DNA of 64,000 bases from JAUWCL01 sp964599375 (GCA_964599375.1 CAZREW010000007.1:62001-126000), one strand, 5' to 3'; positions 1-8,575 are shown, numbered from the stretch's first letter. Notes: a model not told the origin generated them from the sequence alone. Made by a program: numbers and translations.

Positions 1-2
1 AG

Positions 3-296
3 ATCGCCAGCAACGGACAGGAAGCAGTGGATAAGGTTACATCCGATCCAGAGATGATCGACTTAATATTCATGGATGTACAGATGCCCGTAATGGACGG
101 GATAGAAGCTGCCAGGGAGATCCGGGCCCGGGGTCATGAATCGATTCCGATCATCGCGATGACTGCTCACGCGATCAAGGGTGACCGGGAGAGGTGCCTT
201 GAAGCGGGGATGAACGATTACATCACAAAACCGATAAGAAAAAACCGTGTGCTCGAGGCGATCTCGAGATGGGTCGTCAGAAAGGAACTGGTATGA
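3..296 (+). CDS. C-terminal receiver domain of a response regulator or hybrid histidine kinase (5' end outside window)
   Basis: The reading frame is open from the first bases, so the gene begins upstream of the window. The visible 97 residues are most of a CheY-like receiver domain: the phospho-acceptor Asp lies in IFMDVQMPVMDG, followed by the conserved Thr region (PIIAMTAHA) and the switch Lys in YITKPI. The wording MDVQMPVMDGIEA and AMTAHA is typical of receivers fused to hybrid sensor kinases. The stop codon overlaps the start of the next gene, an Hpt protein, in an ATGA arrangement, which suggests translational coupling and a phosphorelay (kinase-REC to Hpt to another receiver). The upstream kinase part is inferred, not seen. 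Confidence 0.9.
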   Translation: MASNGQEAVDKVTSDPEMIDLIFMDVQMPVMDGIEAAREIRARGHESIPIIAMTAHAIKGDRERCLEAGMNDYITKPIRKNRVLEAISRWVVRKELV

Positions 297-604
297 ATAT
301 CAAGGAAAATTCCAGCGCATTGGGACTTTCAGAGGAGGAATACCTCTATCTGCTCAAGATATTCGCAGATACAGGAATGTCGGATCTCAGGAAGATCCAG
401 GAAGCCATAGTCCAGGGTGATCGGGAAATGGCTGCAAATGCGGCTCACTCTCTCAAGGGTGCGGCGGGATCGATGGGGCTTGCCGACATCTACGAGCTCT
501 CGTCCGATACAGAAAGGCTGCTGCGCTGCGGCCGTTTCGATGAGGCAGACGAGGTTATCAGTTCTCTGGAAGACAAGATAAACACGTTTGAGGTCCAGGC
601 CTGA
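293..604 (+). CDS. Hpt histidine phosphotransfer protein
   Basis: A 103-residue single-domain protein. It contains the Hpt signature AAHSLKGAAGSMG, with the phospho-accepting His near residue 52. Such proteins move phosphate between receiver domains in a multistep phosphorelay in the cytoplasm. The start is the ATG at 293, which overlaps the upstream stop (ATGA) and has GGAA-type bases ahead of it; an upstream in-frame ATG at 269 lies deep inside the previous gene and is less likely. The next gene encodes a receiver-GGDEF protein, so the plausible path is hybrid kinase, Hpt, then diguanylate cyclase; this routing is inference from gene order. Confidence 0.92.
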   Translation: MNIKENSSALGLSEEEYLYLLKIFADTGMSDLRKIQEAIVQGDREMAANAAHSLKGAAGSMGLADIYELSSDTERLLRCGRFDEADEVISSLEDKINTFEVQA

Positions 605-622
605 TCCTGGAGAGAGCCATAT

Positions 623-1582
623 ATGACGTTAACGTGCAAGATCCGTCATCCTTTTCCAGTGCTCGTCGTAGAGGACAATCCCGTGATCCAGCAACAGCTG
701 AAGATCATCCTCGGCAAAGAGGGATTCGAGATCGAAACGGCTGACAACGGAGAATGCGCGCTGGATATGATGCGCGACAGGTTCTATCCGATCATTATAA
801 CAGACTGGATGATGCCGGGCATGAACGGACCGGAGCTCTGCAGGGCGATAAGGGATCAGGACAATCCCGGATACGTGTTCATCATCCTGCTGACTTCGAA
901 GAACTCCAAGGGCGATATCGTGCAGGGACTGGAAGCCGGAGCAGACGATTACGTAAGCAAACCATTCGATAAATCCGAGCTGGTAGCCAGGATAAATACC
1001 GGCGAGCGCATACTCGAACTGGAACACTCCCTGAAAGAAGCGAACGAGCAGATACGAAGGCTGTCGATTACGGATCCTCTCACCGGATGCTACAACCGGG
1101 CTTATCTTTCAGAACGCCTGCCCCGGGAACTGAAGATGGCTACGCGATACGGACAGTGTCTGTCTCTCACGATCTTTGATATCGATCATTTCAAGGGCCT
1201 CAACGATGAGAACGGGCACCTGGCCGGCGATGATATCCTCCGGAAGGTAACGGCCCTCGTGAAGGAAACGGTGCGGACTGACGTAGACTGGCTCGTACGC
1301 TATGGCGGCGACGAGTTTCTTCTTATAATGCCGAATACGCCGATCTCAGGAGCGGAGATACTCGCGGAAAGGCTGCGCGAAGCTATCTGCGATCTATCGG
1401 TCATGATCCGGGACAGGAGGATCGGGATAACTGCGAGCTTCGGCGTTACAGGCATAGATATGTCGAATGGAGCCTTCAGGATCTCGGGAGACTCGCTGAT
1501 CAACATCGCCGACGGATATCTGTATGAGGCTAAAAAGGCCGGCAGAAACTCAGTAAGGGCGGGGGATCAGGTCGAATCCTGA
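623..1582 (+). CDS. Response regulator with diguanylate cyclase output (REC-GGDEF)
   Basis: A 319-residue protein predicted to make cyclic di-GMP from two GTP when its receiver is phosphorylated. Residues about 10-130 form the receiver domain, with the acceptor Asp61 in ITDWMMPGMNG and the Lys in YVSKPF. A short coiled linker leads to the GGDEF domain, about 145-310, with DPLTGCYNR, FDIDHFK and the catalytic RYGGDEF at about 226-232. The usual inhibitory I-site RxxD is altered: TDVD stands at the expected place. A purine-rich GGAGAGAG lies just before the ATG. It follows the Hpt gene by 18 nt and is probably in the same transcript. The family is PleD/WspR-like. Confidence 0.93.
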   Translation: MTLTCKIRHPFPVLVVEDNPVIQQQLKIILGKEGFEIETADNGECALDMMRDRFYPIIITDWMMPGMNGPELCRAIRDQDNPGYVFIILLTSKNSKGDIVQGLEAGADDYVSKPFDKSELVARINTGERILELEHSLKEANEQIRRLSITDPLTGCYNRAYLSERLPRELKMATRYGQCLSLTIFDIDHFKGLNDENGHLAGDDILRKVTALVKETVRTDVDWLVRYGGDEFLLIMPNTPISGAEILAERLREAICDLSVMIRDRRIGITASFGVTGIDMSNGAFRISGDSLINIADGYLYEAKKAGRNSVRAGDQVES

Positions 1583-1651
1583 TCCTTCGTCACATTCCCT
1601 TCTAAAGCCGGTTCACCGTTCACATCCCGGATCCTACGCCGGATCCACCGC

Positions 1652-1670
1652 GCGGCAGTGATTCTGCCGC
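1652..1670 (+). terminator. Stem-loop between convergent genes, possible terminator
   Basis: GCGGCAG and CTGCCGC form a perfect 7-bp stem with a 5-nt loop in the 100-nt gap between the REC-GGDEF gene and the convergent transposase-like gene. There is no real T tract after it on either strand, so intrinsic termination is only possible, not shown. Confidence 0.4.
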
Positions 1671-1682
1671 TTCCACATACTA

Positions 1683-2498
1683 TCACTGCAGGATCTCAGA
1701 CAGTTCCGGTGCATGAATAAGCGGTCCGGGCACATACTCGCAGAGTCTTTCCGCCACACTTTCGAAATATTCGCCATCCCTGTTCAGCCACCTGAATTCG
1801 ACTTCCTTCAGATACAACGGAAGGCGGAAACATGAGACTCCATGATATTTTATCAGTTTCTCATTCGCATACTGCCAGAAACCCTGGATGCTGCAATAGG
1901 CCATGTAATTGAGGTAATTCCCTCCCTTGTCGGCCATCCTGACCTTCCTGCCGTTGACTAGAAGCGCGTCGTACCTGACAGAGCCCTCGATCAGTATGAG
2001 GTAATCGTCGCTTATCTCGGTCAGCAGGATTATCTGTGTCTCTGGCAGAAGTTCTCGCCGGTCATCGCCCCCGTTCTCCATCAATCCGTATATATCACAG
2101 TCGTCGGTCCCGTCAGTTTTCACCTTGCCGCATGTTTTTCCATCGAGGTGCTCGGCGATCGCCATCCTCAAGATCGTCACTGCTTTCAGTACGGTCGGAT
2201 AACTGATGCCGGTCTCATCGGCGATGACCTTGGCGGGAGTCTCGAGTTCGAACAGCTTGATTATCCAGAGCCATTCCCTGGCGCTGATCTTGCAACGGTC
2301 GAGCCATCTTCCGGTGAACTGGTGGAATGTGTATCCGCAGTTGGAGCAGCGCCTGCGCCTGCCTTTCTCGATCGCATACAGCTTTTCGCACCCGCATTTC
2401 AGACACATATTCCGGTCCGTCCTGGAGCACAGGTCGGTGAGATAGCGGGTGGCCGCTCTATCTGTCTTCACTATCTGCTCGAATTCCTGGATCTTCAT
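1683..2498 (-). CDS. IS1595-family transposase-like protein, catalytic residues altered
   Basis: From the chosen ATG this is 271 residues. Residues 32-54 hold a zinc ribbon (CLKCG and CSNCG), followed by a helix-turn-helix region (about 75-110, TPAKVIADETGISYPTVLK) typical of IS1595/ISXO2-type transposases. The C-terminus keeps the family look (LPLYLKEVEFRWLNR). The DDE core is poor: the family's first motif (DETYIGG) is not preserved, and the usual IESFW Glu is replaced (IQGFW). The frame is open upstream to 2660, but the family start pattern fits the ATG at 2498 better. I saw no terminal inverted repeats or target duplication flanking it. It may be a decayed or domesticated transposase; family assignment is good, activity doubtful. 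Confidence 0.7.
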   Translation of the reverse strand: MKIQEFEQIVKTDRAATRYLTDLCSRTDRNMCLKCGCEKLYAIEKGRRRRCSNCGYTFHQFTGRWLDRCKISAREWLWIIKLFELETPAKVIADETGISYPTVLKAVTILRMAIAEHLDGKTCGKVKTDGTDDCDIYGLMENGGDDRRELLPETQIILLTEISDDYLILIEGSVRYDALLVNGRKVRMADKGGNYLNYMAYCSIQGFWQYANEKLIKYHGVSCFRLPLYLKEVEFRWLNRDGEYFESVAERLCEYVPGPLIHAPELSEILQ

Positions 2499-2831
2499 GG
2501 TCCTGCCAAGTCTCCAGTCCTTGATATCAGTCACATGGGTGACAGTTTCTTTGTTTACGTAAATCTGATAATTGAGCCGATTCCTGGACTCCGAGGTGTT
2601 GGTAAGACTGATATCGCTCCAGATTTCATCGATCGATATTGGAATCTGTTCAATACACACCTAAACAGTAATAAATATAAACATTCCTCCCCGGTCACAG
2701 CAACACCGGATAACATGTTTTGAAATAATGAGTAATAACCCCTAGCCTGGCAGTCCTTCTGCCGGCGGGCCGGCCCTGTCGCCAAACGGCGGTCTCGTGT
2801 CAGCGTATTCTGATATACCGGAAGTCAAAGA
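2499..2831. other. Intergenic stretch without a recognised gene
   Basis: This interval lies between the transposase-like start and tRNA-Val. The part to 2660 is an upstream open extension of the transposase frame without similarity I recognise. From 2661 on it is locally AT-rich, then GC-rich with short inverted repeats around 2746-2775. I see no RNA gene, no clear promoter and no IS end in it. Confidence 0.4.
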
Positions 2832-2907
2832 TGGTGGGAGCTACAGGATTTGAACCTGTGACTTCTACCGTGTGAAGATAGCACTCTAACCACTGAGTTA
2901 AGCTCCC
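2832..2907 (-). tRNA. tRNA-Val (anticodon CAC)
   Basis: The reverse complement folds as a complete 76-nt cloverleaf with an encoded CCA. The acceptor stem is GGGAGCT/AGCTCCC with discriminator A, the T loop is GGTTCAAATCC, and the anticodon stem CTATC/GGTAG encloses TTCACAC, giving CAC at positions 34-36, which reads Val GUG. Confidence 0.96.
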
Positions 2908-2970
2908 ACCCTGCGGCAGAACCTATGATAACGGCTCATGCCCCCGCGGGCAAGCGGGAATCTGCGGCCA

Positions 2971-3282
2971 TCAGCTCGGTTCTCCGGGCGGATCCCAGTC
3001 GACCAGCATCTTGACCGTCATCGGGTCGGCCCCCGCCGCCCTGTATTCCTCGAGGACGAGCCTCGCCCTGTGAAGGTCCCTCCTGCGCACCATCAGCCTG
3101 ACCTCTCCCATCCCGTCGACCGAGAAGGGGAGCGCCGCGAACGCCTGAGGCGACTTGAGCATCACCTCGATATTCTCGGACTGGAGGACACCTACGAGCA
3201 CCTGTGCGTTCATCTCGCCCTGCACGGAGATCAGCGCTACCAGTTCATCTCCGTCTTCTTCCCTGCGCTTTTTATCCGTCAT
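2971..3282 (-). CDS. DUF2007-type small signalling protein
   Basis: A 103-residue soluble protein. The region from about 14 to 85 (ELVALISVQGEMNAQVLVGVLQ... RLMVRRRDLHRARLVLEEY) matches the DUF2007 family (called putative prokaryotic signal-transducing protein), a small alpha/beta fold in which a protein senses or binds something unknown. No catalytic residues are evident. It lies divergently upstream of nfo with about 70 nt between starts, and downstream of nothing obvious. Function is unknown beyond the family label. Confidence 0.72.
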   Translation of the reverse strand: MTDKKRREEDGDELVALISVQGEMNAQVLVGVLQSENIEVMLKSPQAFAALPFSVDGMGEVRLMVRRRDLHRARLVLEEYRAAGADPMTVKMLVDWDPPGEPS

Positions 3283-3352
3283 TTTCCACCTCGCATCGAT
3301 TTGCCCTTATATGATATTACTACCTGACCGGGGTGCCAGGCAAGGAGGCATG

Positions 3353-4207
3353 ATGAATCTCGGGGCCCACATGTCGATAGCGGGCGGCGTCCATTTGGCG
3401 CTGCTCCGGGGAAAATCGATAGGCTGCAACGCGGTACAGCTCTTCGTGAAGAGCTCGAACCAGTGGCGCGCGAAAAAGCTCACCGCTGAGGAGATCGACC
3501 TCTTCCATGAGGAGAGCCGCCCCTTCACTCCCGGGTTCGTTATCGCCCACACTAGTTACCTGATCAACATCGCCTCTCCAGATCCCGCCCTGCTGAAAAA
3601 ATCCGCCGACGCCCTCCTTGTGGAGCTGCGGCGATGCGCCGTCCTCGGCATCCCATACCTCGTCCTTCATCCCGGCTCGCACAGGGGCGCGGGGATCGAC
3701 CGGGGAATAGAGACGGTCGCCTCGACGATAAACCGGCTCTATGAGGAGACCACCGGGGACAGGACGGCGATACTCCTCGAGATCACCTCAGGCGCGGGGA
3801 ACACGATCGGCTCGACATTCGAGGAGCTTGCCGCGATCATCGAGCTTGTCGAAGACAGGTCGCGCACAGGCATATGCTACGACACCTGCCACGCTTTCAC
3901 CGCCGGGTATGACATAAGGACGAAGAGAAAGTACAACTCGACCTTCAAGGCCCTGGACAAAACGATCGGGTTCGAATACCTCAAGGCATTCCATCTCAAC
4001 GACTCGCTCGGGGAGTTCGGCAGCCACAAGGACAGGCACACCCATATCGGGCAGGGGGAGCTCGGCATCGACGCATTCTCGTACCTGGTGAACGACAGGC
4101 GCTTCCTGGACCGCCCGATGGTGCTGGAAACACCCAAGGGGGATGACCTCAGGGAGGATATCGAGAACCTCGCCCTGCTCAGGAGCCTGCGCCGCGCCGG
4201 GGGATGA
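3353..4207 (+). CDS. nfo: Endonuclease IV (AP endonuclease family 2)
   Basis: A 284-residue TIM-barrel enzyme that cleaves DNA 5' of abasic sites in base-excision repair, using a tri-zinc centre. Family landmarks are all present: LGAHMSIAGG at the N-terminus, VLHPGSHRGAG, EITSGAGNTIGSTFEEL, CYDTCHAFTAGYD, FHLNDSLGEFGSHKDRH with IGQGELG, and VLETPKGDD. The second ATG of the ATGATG pair is chosen because AAGGAGG at 3342-3348 is then properly spaced. Length matches the family. It pairs functionally with nth, a few kilobases downstream. Confidence 0.96.
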   Translation: MNLGAHMSIAGGVHLALLRGKSIGCNAVQLFVKSSNQWRAKKLTAEEIDLFHEESRPFTPGFVIAHTSYLINIASPDPALLKKSADALLVELRRCAVLGIPYLVLHPGSHRGAGIDRGIETVASTINRLYEETTGDRTAILLEITSGAGNTIGSTFEELAAIIELVEDRSRTGICYDTCHAFTAGYDIRTKRKYNSTFKALDKTIGFEYLKAFHLNDSLGEFGSHKDRHTHIGQGELGIDAFSYLVNDRRFLDRPMVLETPKGDDLREDIENLALLRSLRRAGG

Positions 4208-4213
4208 TTTCGC

Positions 4214-4242
4214 TTGAGTCAGCGCCTCTATCTTTCTATACT
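4214..4242 (+). promoter_or_regulatory. Sigma70-type promoter for trxB-fabL
   Basis: TTGAGT at 4214-4219 and TATACT at 4237-4242 are separated by exactly 17 nt. The site lies 47 nt upstream of the trxB start. Confidence 0.65.
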
Positions 4243-4288
4243 TCCATCTCCGCAAACATGATTCAACAACGGCCGGGAGGACTTGATA

Positions 4289-5224
4289 ATGTACGACGTA
4301 GCGATAATCGGATCGGGGCCGGCGGGGCTTACCGCGGCGATATACACGGGACGCTCGGATCTAAGCACTGTTGTTGTGGACGGGATGGCTCCCGGGGGAC
4401 AGTTGATGATCACTTCCGAGGTGGAGAATTTCCCCGGTTTTCCCGAAGGCATACAGGGCCCCGAGCTGATGCAGCGGATGAGGAAGCAGGCGGAGAAGTT
4501 CGGAGCTGAATTCAAGGCTGGAGAGCTCTCCGAAATAGACACTGGCGCGAAGCCGTTCAGGCTGAGCGTGGGAGGCGCCACCTTCGAGGCCAGGAGCGTG
4601 ATCATCGCGACCGGCTCTTCGGCCAGATGGCTCGGCCTCGAGTCGGAGAAGGCGCTTCGCGGCAAGGGCGTATCGGGATGCGCCACCTGCGACGGCTTCT
4701 TCTTCCAGGACCGCGTCGTCGCGGTCATCGGGGGCGGGGACGCGGCGACCGAGGAGGCGACATTCCTTACACGGTTCGCGAAAAAGGTCTACCTGGTCCA
4801 CAGGCGCGATGAGCTGAGGGCGGGGGCGGCTATGGTGAATAAGACGATGGAGAACGAGAAGATCGAGATCATATGGGACTCGGTACCTGTGGACATACTC
4901 GACGTGGCCGCCGGCAAGGTCACGGCGATCGTGCTGAGAAACGTGAAGACCGATAAGACGACCGAGCTTCCTGTCGATGGCGTATTTGTGGCCATAGGCC
5001 ACGACCCGGCGACCGGGGCCTTCGCCGGCAAGATCGATCTCGACGATCATGGATACATCATTTCGAAGGAGCACACGAATACCTCTGTGCCTGGGATATT
5101 CGTCGCGGGCGACGTCTGCGACAGAAGGTACAAGCAGGGCATATCGGCGGCCGGTAGCGGCTGCAGGGCCGCGATCGACGCCCTCAAGTACCTCGAGGGC
5201 GAGGACGCAAGCGCGGGATGGTAG
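4289..5224 (+). CDS. trxB: Thioredoxin reductase
   Basis: A 311-residue low-molecular-weight FAD/NADPH thioredoxin reductase, which keeps thioredoxin reduced in the cytoplasm. The FAD motif GSGPAG is at 8-13, the redox-active CATC at 131-134, the NADPH motif GGGDAA at about 150 with the HRRDELRA phosphate-binding stretch, and the second FAD motif is GIFVAGDVCD near 272. The ATG at 4289 has GGGAGG 8 nt upstream; a TTG two codons earlier is the only alternative. fabL follows, overlapping by a few bases or directly abutting. It could serve thioredoxins or thioredoxin-like selenoproteins. Confidence 0.95.
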   Translation: MYDVAIIGSGPAGLTAAIYTGRSDLSTVVVDGMAPGGQLMITSEVENFPGFPEGIQGPELMQRMRKQAEKFGAEFKAGELSEIDTGAKPFRLSVGGATFEARSVIIATGSSARWLGLESEKALRGKGVSGCATCDGFFFQDRVVAVIGGGDAATEEATFLTRFAKKVYLVHRRDELRAGAAMVNKTMENEKIEIIWDSVPVDILDVAAGKVTAIVLRNVKTDKTTELPVDGVFVAIGHDPATGAFAGKIDLDDHGYIISKEHTNTSVPGIFVAGDVCDRRYKQGISAAGSGCRAAIDALKYLEGEDASAGW

Positions 5225-5226
5225 AG

Positions 5227-5976
5227 ATGTCTCATTTCAAGGGAAAGAAGGCGCTCGTGACCGGCGGTTCGAGGGGGCTCGGAAGGGCGATATCCCTCGA
5301 GCTGGCCCGCCACGGAGCGGACCTCGCGATAAACTACGTCAAGAACGCGGGGACAGCCGAAGAGACGGCCGCGGAGATCAGAAACCTCGGCGTCGAATGC
5401 GCTATCATCCAGGCCGACGTCTCCGACCACAATTCGATAAAGGAGATGTTCAAGTCGCTCAAGGAGAGCTTCGGGCACCTGGACCTTCTTGTCTCGAACG
5501 CGGTCTCTGGAGTCCTCGGGCCGGCCGAAAGGATCGGCAGGCTCGGCTGGGACAAGGCGATCAACACCAATGCCCGCTCCTTCATGCTCCTGATGCAGCA
5601 GGCTGTGAAACTGTTTCCCGAGTCGGGTGGAAGGGCAGTGGCGATATCATCTATAGGAAGCCACACGTGCCTGTCCGGCTATACCGCGGTCGGGGCCAGC
5701 AAGGCAGCGCTGGAAGCGCTTGTAAGGTACTTCGGCAAGGAGCTGGCGCCGCGTGGGATCGGCGTAAACGCCGTCTCCGGAGGCCCGATACATACCGGGG
5801 CGCTCGACTACTTCCCAGACAGGGACAAGCTCCTCGCCGAATGGACCAAGAGGGCGCCGCAGGGGAGGATAGCCGAGCCGGACGATATCGCGCCTGTAGT
5901 GGCGTTCCTGCTCTCAGATGACGCCCGCTGGATACAGGGGCAGACGATAGTCGTAGACGGCGGTCTGACCCTGTGA
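5227..5976 (+). CDS. fabL: FabL-type enoyl-ACP reductase (short-chain dehydrogenase)
   Basis: A 249-residue Rossmann-fold protein of the SDR family. The N-terminal TGGSRGLGRA binds NAD(P)H, and later come NAVSGVLGP, SSIGS, YTAVGASKAALEAL and NAVSGGPIHTGALDYFP. These blocks resemble Bacillus FabL (NAASGVLRP, SSLGS, NAVSGGAIDTDALKHFP) more than FabG or FabI, so the likely reaction is NADPH-dependent reduction of trans-2-enoyl-ACP in fatty-acid elongation. The start may be the ATG at 5227, or one three codons earlier at 5218 overlapping the trxB stop; neither has a strong ribosome site. A generic SDR function is the alternative. Confidence 0.82.
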   Translation: MSHFKGKKALVTGGSRGLGRAISLELARHGADLAINYVKNAGTAEETAAEIRNLGVECAIIQADVSDHNSIKEMFKSLKESFGHLDLLVSNAVSGVLGPAERIGRLGWDKAINTNARSFMLLMQQAVKLFPESGGRAVAISSIGSHTCLSGYTAVGASKAALEALVRYFGKELAPRGIGVNAVSGGPIHTGALDYFPDRDKLLAEWTKRAPQGRIAEPDDIAPVVAFLLSDDARWIQGQTIVVDGGLTL

Positions 5977-6050
5977 GTTTGACATTCATAGAGAACGGCA
6001 ATATCTTGATTCATGGCCATTATCGCAATACCGCCTGAAAGGATATAGTA

Positions 6051-6554
6051 ATGGGAGAGAAACATGATCTTACGACCCTGGAGGTCCTCACGATAGGGAT
6101 AAAGGCCGAGATGGCCGCGCAGACCCTCTATATGAAGATGAAGGAGATGGCTGGAGCAGCGGAGATGCAGGAGACGATGGATTTTCTGATCAGCCAGGAG
6201 AAGCGCCACGAGGCGTTCATGCGAAAGGCTTTTTCCGACCAGTTCCCCGACATCGAGATCAAGGTCCCCGAAAACACCATCGTTCCGATGCCCGGAGAGC
6301 TCAGCGATGACGCCGGTATGAAGGAACTCTTCGAGGTAGCCATGGATGCGGAGAAGAAAGCGAACGTATTCTATACCGACCTCGCCTCGAAGACCCGCGA
6401 CCCGAACAGCCGCAAGCTCCTCGAGTACATCGCCAGCATGGAAAGAAGCCACCTCTCGATTCTCCAGGCGGAATATCACAAGTTCGAGCTCTCGACCGAC
6501 CAGGATCTCGACGATTTCCTCAGGGGCGAGCGGATGATGCACTTCGGGCCCTGA
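6051..6554 (+). CDS. Rubrerythrin/ferritin-like di-iron protein
   Basis: A 167-residue four-helix protein. Carboxylate and His ligands typical of rubrerythrin-type di-iron centres recur in pairs: GIKAEMAAQTLY, SQEKRHEAFM, MDAEKKANVFY and SMERSHLSIL. There is no rubredoxin domain at either end, so it is an erythrin-like protein of the kind linked to peroxide reduction or iron handling in anaerobes. The ATG at 6051 has AAAGGA upstream. It sits alone after fabL with a 74-nt gap. The exact substrate is not readable from sequence. Confidence 0.85.
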   Translation: MGEKHDLTTLEVLTIGIKAEMAAQTLYMKMKEMAGAAEMQETMDFLISQEKRHEAFMRKAFSDQFPDIEIKVPENTIVPMPGELSDDAGMKELFEVAMDAEKKANVFYTDLASKTRDPNSRKLLEYIASMERSHLSILQAEYHKFELSTDQDLDDFLRGERMMHFGP

Positions 6555-6560
6555 TCATCG

Positions 6561-7850
6561 TCAGTGCGTGTGGAAATCGATCATATCGCTGATCGCCTTC
6601 CTGCAGACGGGGCAGAACTCGACAAGCCCCTTGTCGAACATCCTGCAGGTATGATAAGGCCTGTACAGGCCCTTCGCCGAGTACCCCGCCCCCTCAAAGC
6701 ATCCCACCACGTCCGCGTACAATGAATCGTCGGGCGTCGGCACGGGCGTCCCCTCCTTTATCAGGCTCCCCCACTTGACGTGCGCGGGATCGAGAAGCGC
6801 TGTGATGTTGGGCTCCCAGGGCTCGACTCCGCGGGGATACATATCGTTGTAAGCCACCTCCGAGGAGTAATACTCGTCGCCGAGCCCCGCGAAGGCGTGC
6901 CCGAACTCGTGCGTGAAGATATACCCGTCGTACTCGTTGTCCGAAACGCACGTCGAGTAGAGGTTGAAGATGCCCCCTCCCCCGTACTTCTCCTCGTTCG
7001 CGAGGATGATTATGATGTCATAGGGAACCTTCGCCGCGACGTCCCTTATCGCTTTGTTGGACAGGGACAGCATGTACCTGTCGAGATCGAACGAGTTGAA
7101 GGAGAGGCCGAGCAGGTTGTCGCGGTAGACGCCCTTCCTCGGATCGTCGACCCCGGACTCCGCCGAGACGCTCTCTATGAGCCTCACGTTGAAGTCCTTG
7201 CGCCTGCCGGCATACGGCTCGGTGTCGAAGAAGACCTTCATGAAACGGGCCACGTCCTCGCGCAGCTTGTGGAGCTCGTCGACCGTGTAGCCGTCGGCGA
7301 GTATGACTATATCGACCTTGTGCTCCGGTGAGCCGTTGTTCTCGATAGGCCGCACTCTGAAGGCCGAGTACCTCGTCTCCGTCATGATATGGTAATCGGA
7401 CGGATCGACGACCAGGTCGAAGACATTGTGAAAGACGTTCCCGCGGTCGCGCCTGTCTATCCTGATCTGGACGGGGCGTTTCGGCATCGGAAGCAGGAGG
7501 GTCTCCTGGAAGGTCCTCGGGAATCCCTCGATCGCCTCATCGGTCGTCGCCCACTCGCCGAAGAGCGAGCAGTACCCCCGGGAGAAGATCTCCCCGTTAG
7601 TCTCAAGGTCGTAGACCCTCATCAGATGGCCGCCGAGGTTCATCGTGTCTAGCAGACGTTTCGGGTTGCCCCCCCAGAACGGCTCGCGGATAAGCTCGTC
7701 AAGGGCATACGTCTCGGTGGCGGCGGTGCCGGTATGATACAGGTCGACCCTTAAGGCTCCGCCGGTGAAGTAGTCTTCGAACTCGATATCCCCCGCCACC
7801 ACGGGGGCTGCCGCCAGGATCGATACAAGAAGGGCGGTTATCAGTCGCAT
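6561..7850 (-). CDS. Secreted M64-family metallopeptidase
   Basis: The 429-residue protein starts with a signal peptide (MRLITALLVSILAAAPVVAG). The ATG at 7850 is preceded by AGGAGA and is preferred over in-frame upstream codons that would bury the signal. The N-terminal half (to about 200) resembles the M64 N-terminal domain; the catalytic half contains HEFGHAFAGLGDEYY, the HExxH-xxxGLxDEY zinc signature of IgA-peptidase-like M64 enzymes. Late cysteines (CRMF... CPVCRK) could form a small metal or disulfide site. Predicted to act outside the cytoplasm on proteins; the true substrate is unknown. It is convergent with the rubrerythrin-like gene. Confidence 0.9.
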   Translation of the reverse strand: MRLITALLVSILAAAPVVAGDIEFEDYFTGGALRVDLYHTGTAATETYALDELIREPFWGGNPKRLLDTMNLGGHLMRVYDLETNGEIFSRGYCSLFGEWATTDEAIEGFPRTFQETLLLPMPKRPVQIRIDRRDRGNVFHNVFDLVVDPSDYHIMTETRYSAFRVRPIENNGSPEHKVDIVILADGYTVDELHKLREDVARFMKVFFDTEPYAGRRKDFNVRLIESVSAESGVDDPRKGVYRDNLLGLSFNSFDLDRYMLSLSNKAIRDVAAKVPYDIIIILANEEKYGGGGIFNLYSTCVSDNEYDGYIFTHEFGHAFAGLGDEYYSSEVAYNDMYPRGVEPWEPNITALLDPAHVKWGSLIKEGTPVPTPDDSLYADVVGCFEGAGYSAKGLYRPYHTCRMFDKGLVEFCPVCRKAISDMIDFHTH

Positions 7851-7873
7851 CGTGTCTCCTTCTATGAGAATCC

Positions 7874-8575
7874 TCAACGTGAGCGCGTAACACCGACGCG
7901 CCCGCATTCCTCTATTATACCGCATCTCGAGCACCACGGCGAGACGGGGTTGCAGATCGCCTGACCGTACATCACGAGGATATCGTTTATCTCTATCCAG
8001 TTTCTCTTCGGGAGGACCTCCCTCAGCGCCGCCTCCGTCTCCGAAGGATGCCTCGTCCTTATCGCCCCCAGCCTGTTGCACACGCGATGGACGTGCGTGT
8101 CGACGCAGATCCCCAGCTTACCGAACCCCAGGGTGAGGACGAGGTTCGCCGTTTTCCTTCCTACTCCGGGGAGCCTGACAAGCTGCTCGATCTCGCCGGG
8201 GACCTCACCGCCGTACTCATCCACGAGCATGCGGCAGAGGCTTTTTATAGCCCTAGCCTTAGTCCTGTAAAAGCCGGCCGGGTATATCGCCTTCTCTATA
8301 GAGGCGGCCCTGAGGCGTGACATCTCACCGGGAGTCGACGCAAGAGCGAAGAGCCTTTCGCTAGCCGCGCCGGTCACCTCGTCCTTGGTCCTCGCGCTGA
8401 TCACCGTCGAGACGAGTACCCTGAACGGGGAGTTCGAACGCTTTGCTATTTGAGTGACGGAAGGGTCCTTCAGACCTTTGACGGCCTTTCTCAGAACGGG
8501 CACTATCTTCCTGAAAAGGCCGGTCGCGCCATCACGCCCTATGGGGAACCATTCATCTCTTGCCGTAACCTTCAT
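7874..8575 (-). CDS. nth: Endonuclease III (DNA glycosylase/AP lyase)
   Basis: A 233-residue base-excision repair enzyme removing oxidised pyrimidines. The helix-hairpin-helix LPGVGRKTANLVL contains the catalytic Lys, the catalytic Asp follows in CVDTHVHRV, and the C-terminus carries the [4Fe-4S] motif CNPVSPWCSRCGIIEEC with C-x6-C-x2-C-x5-C spacing. The N-terminal extension before VSTVISARTKD is slightly longer than in E. coli Nth. The gene lies 23 nt upstream of the M64 peptidase gene on the same strand, possibly co-transcribed. Confidence 0.95.
   Translation of the reverse strand: MKVTARDEWFPIGRDGATGLFRKIVPVLRKAVKGLKDPSVTQIAKRSNSPFRVLVSTVISARTKDEVTGAASERLFALASTPGEMSRLRAASIEKAIYPAGFYRTKARAIKSLCRMLVDEYGGEVPGEIEQLVRLPGVGRKTANLVLTLGFGKLGICVDTHVHRVCNRLGAIRTRHPSETEAALREVLPKRNWIEINDILVMYGQAICNPVSPWCSRCGIIEECGRVGVTRSR

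Noticed and set aside
1600..2830. Complete insertion sequence with terminal inverted repeats.
   Set aside because: I looked on both sides of the IS1595-like gene and found no matching ends or target duplication.
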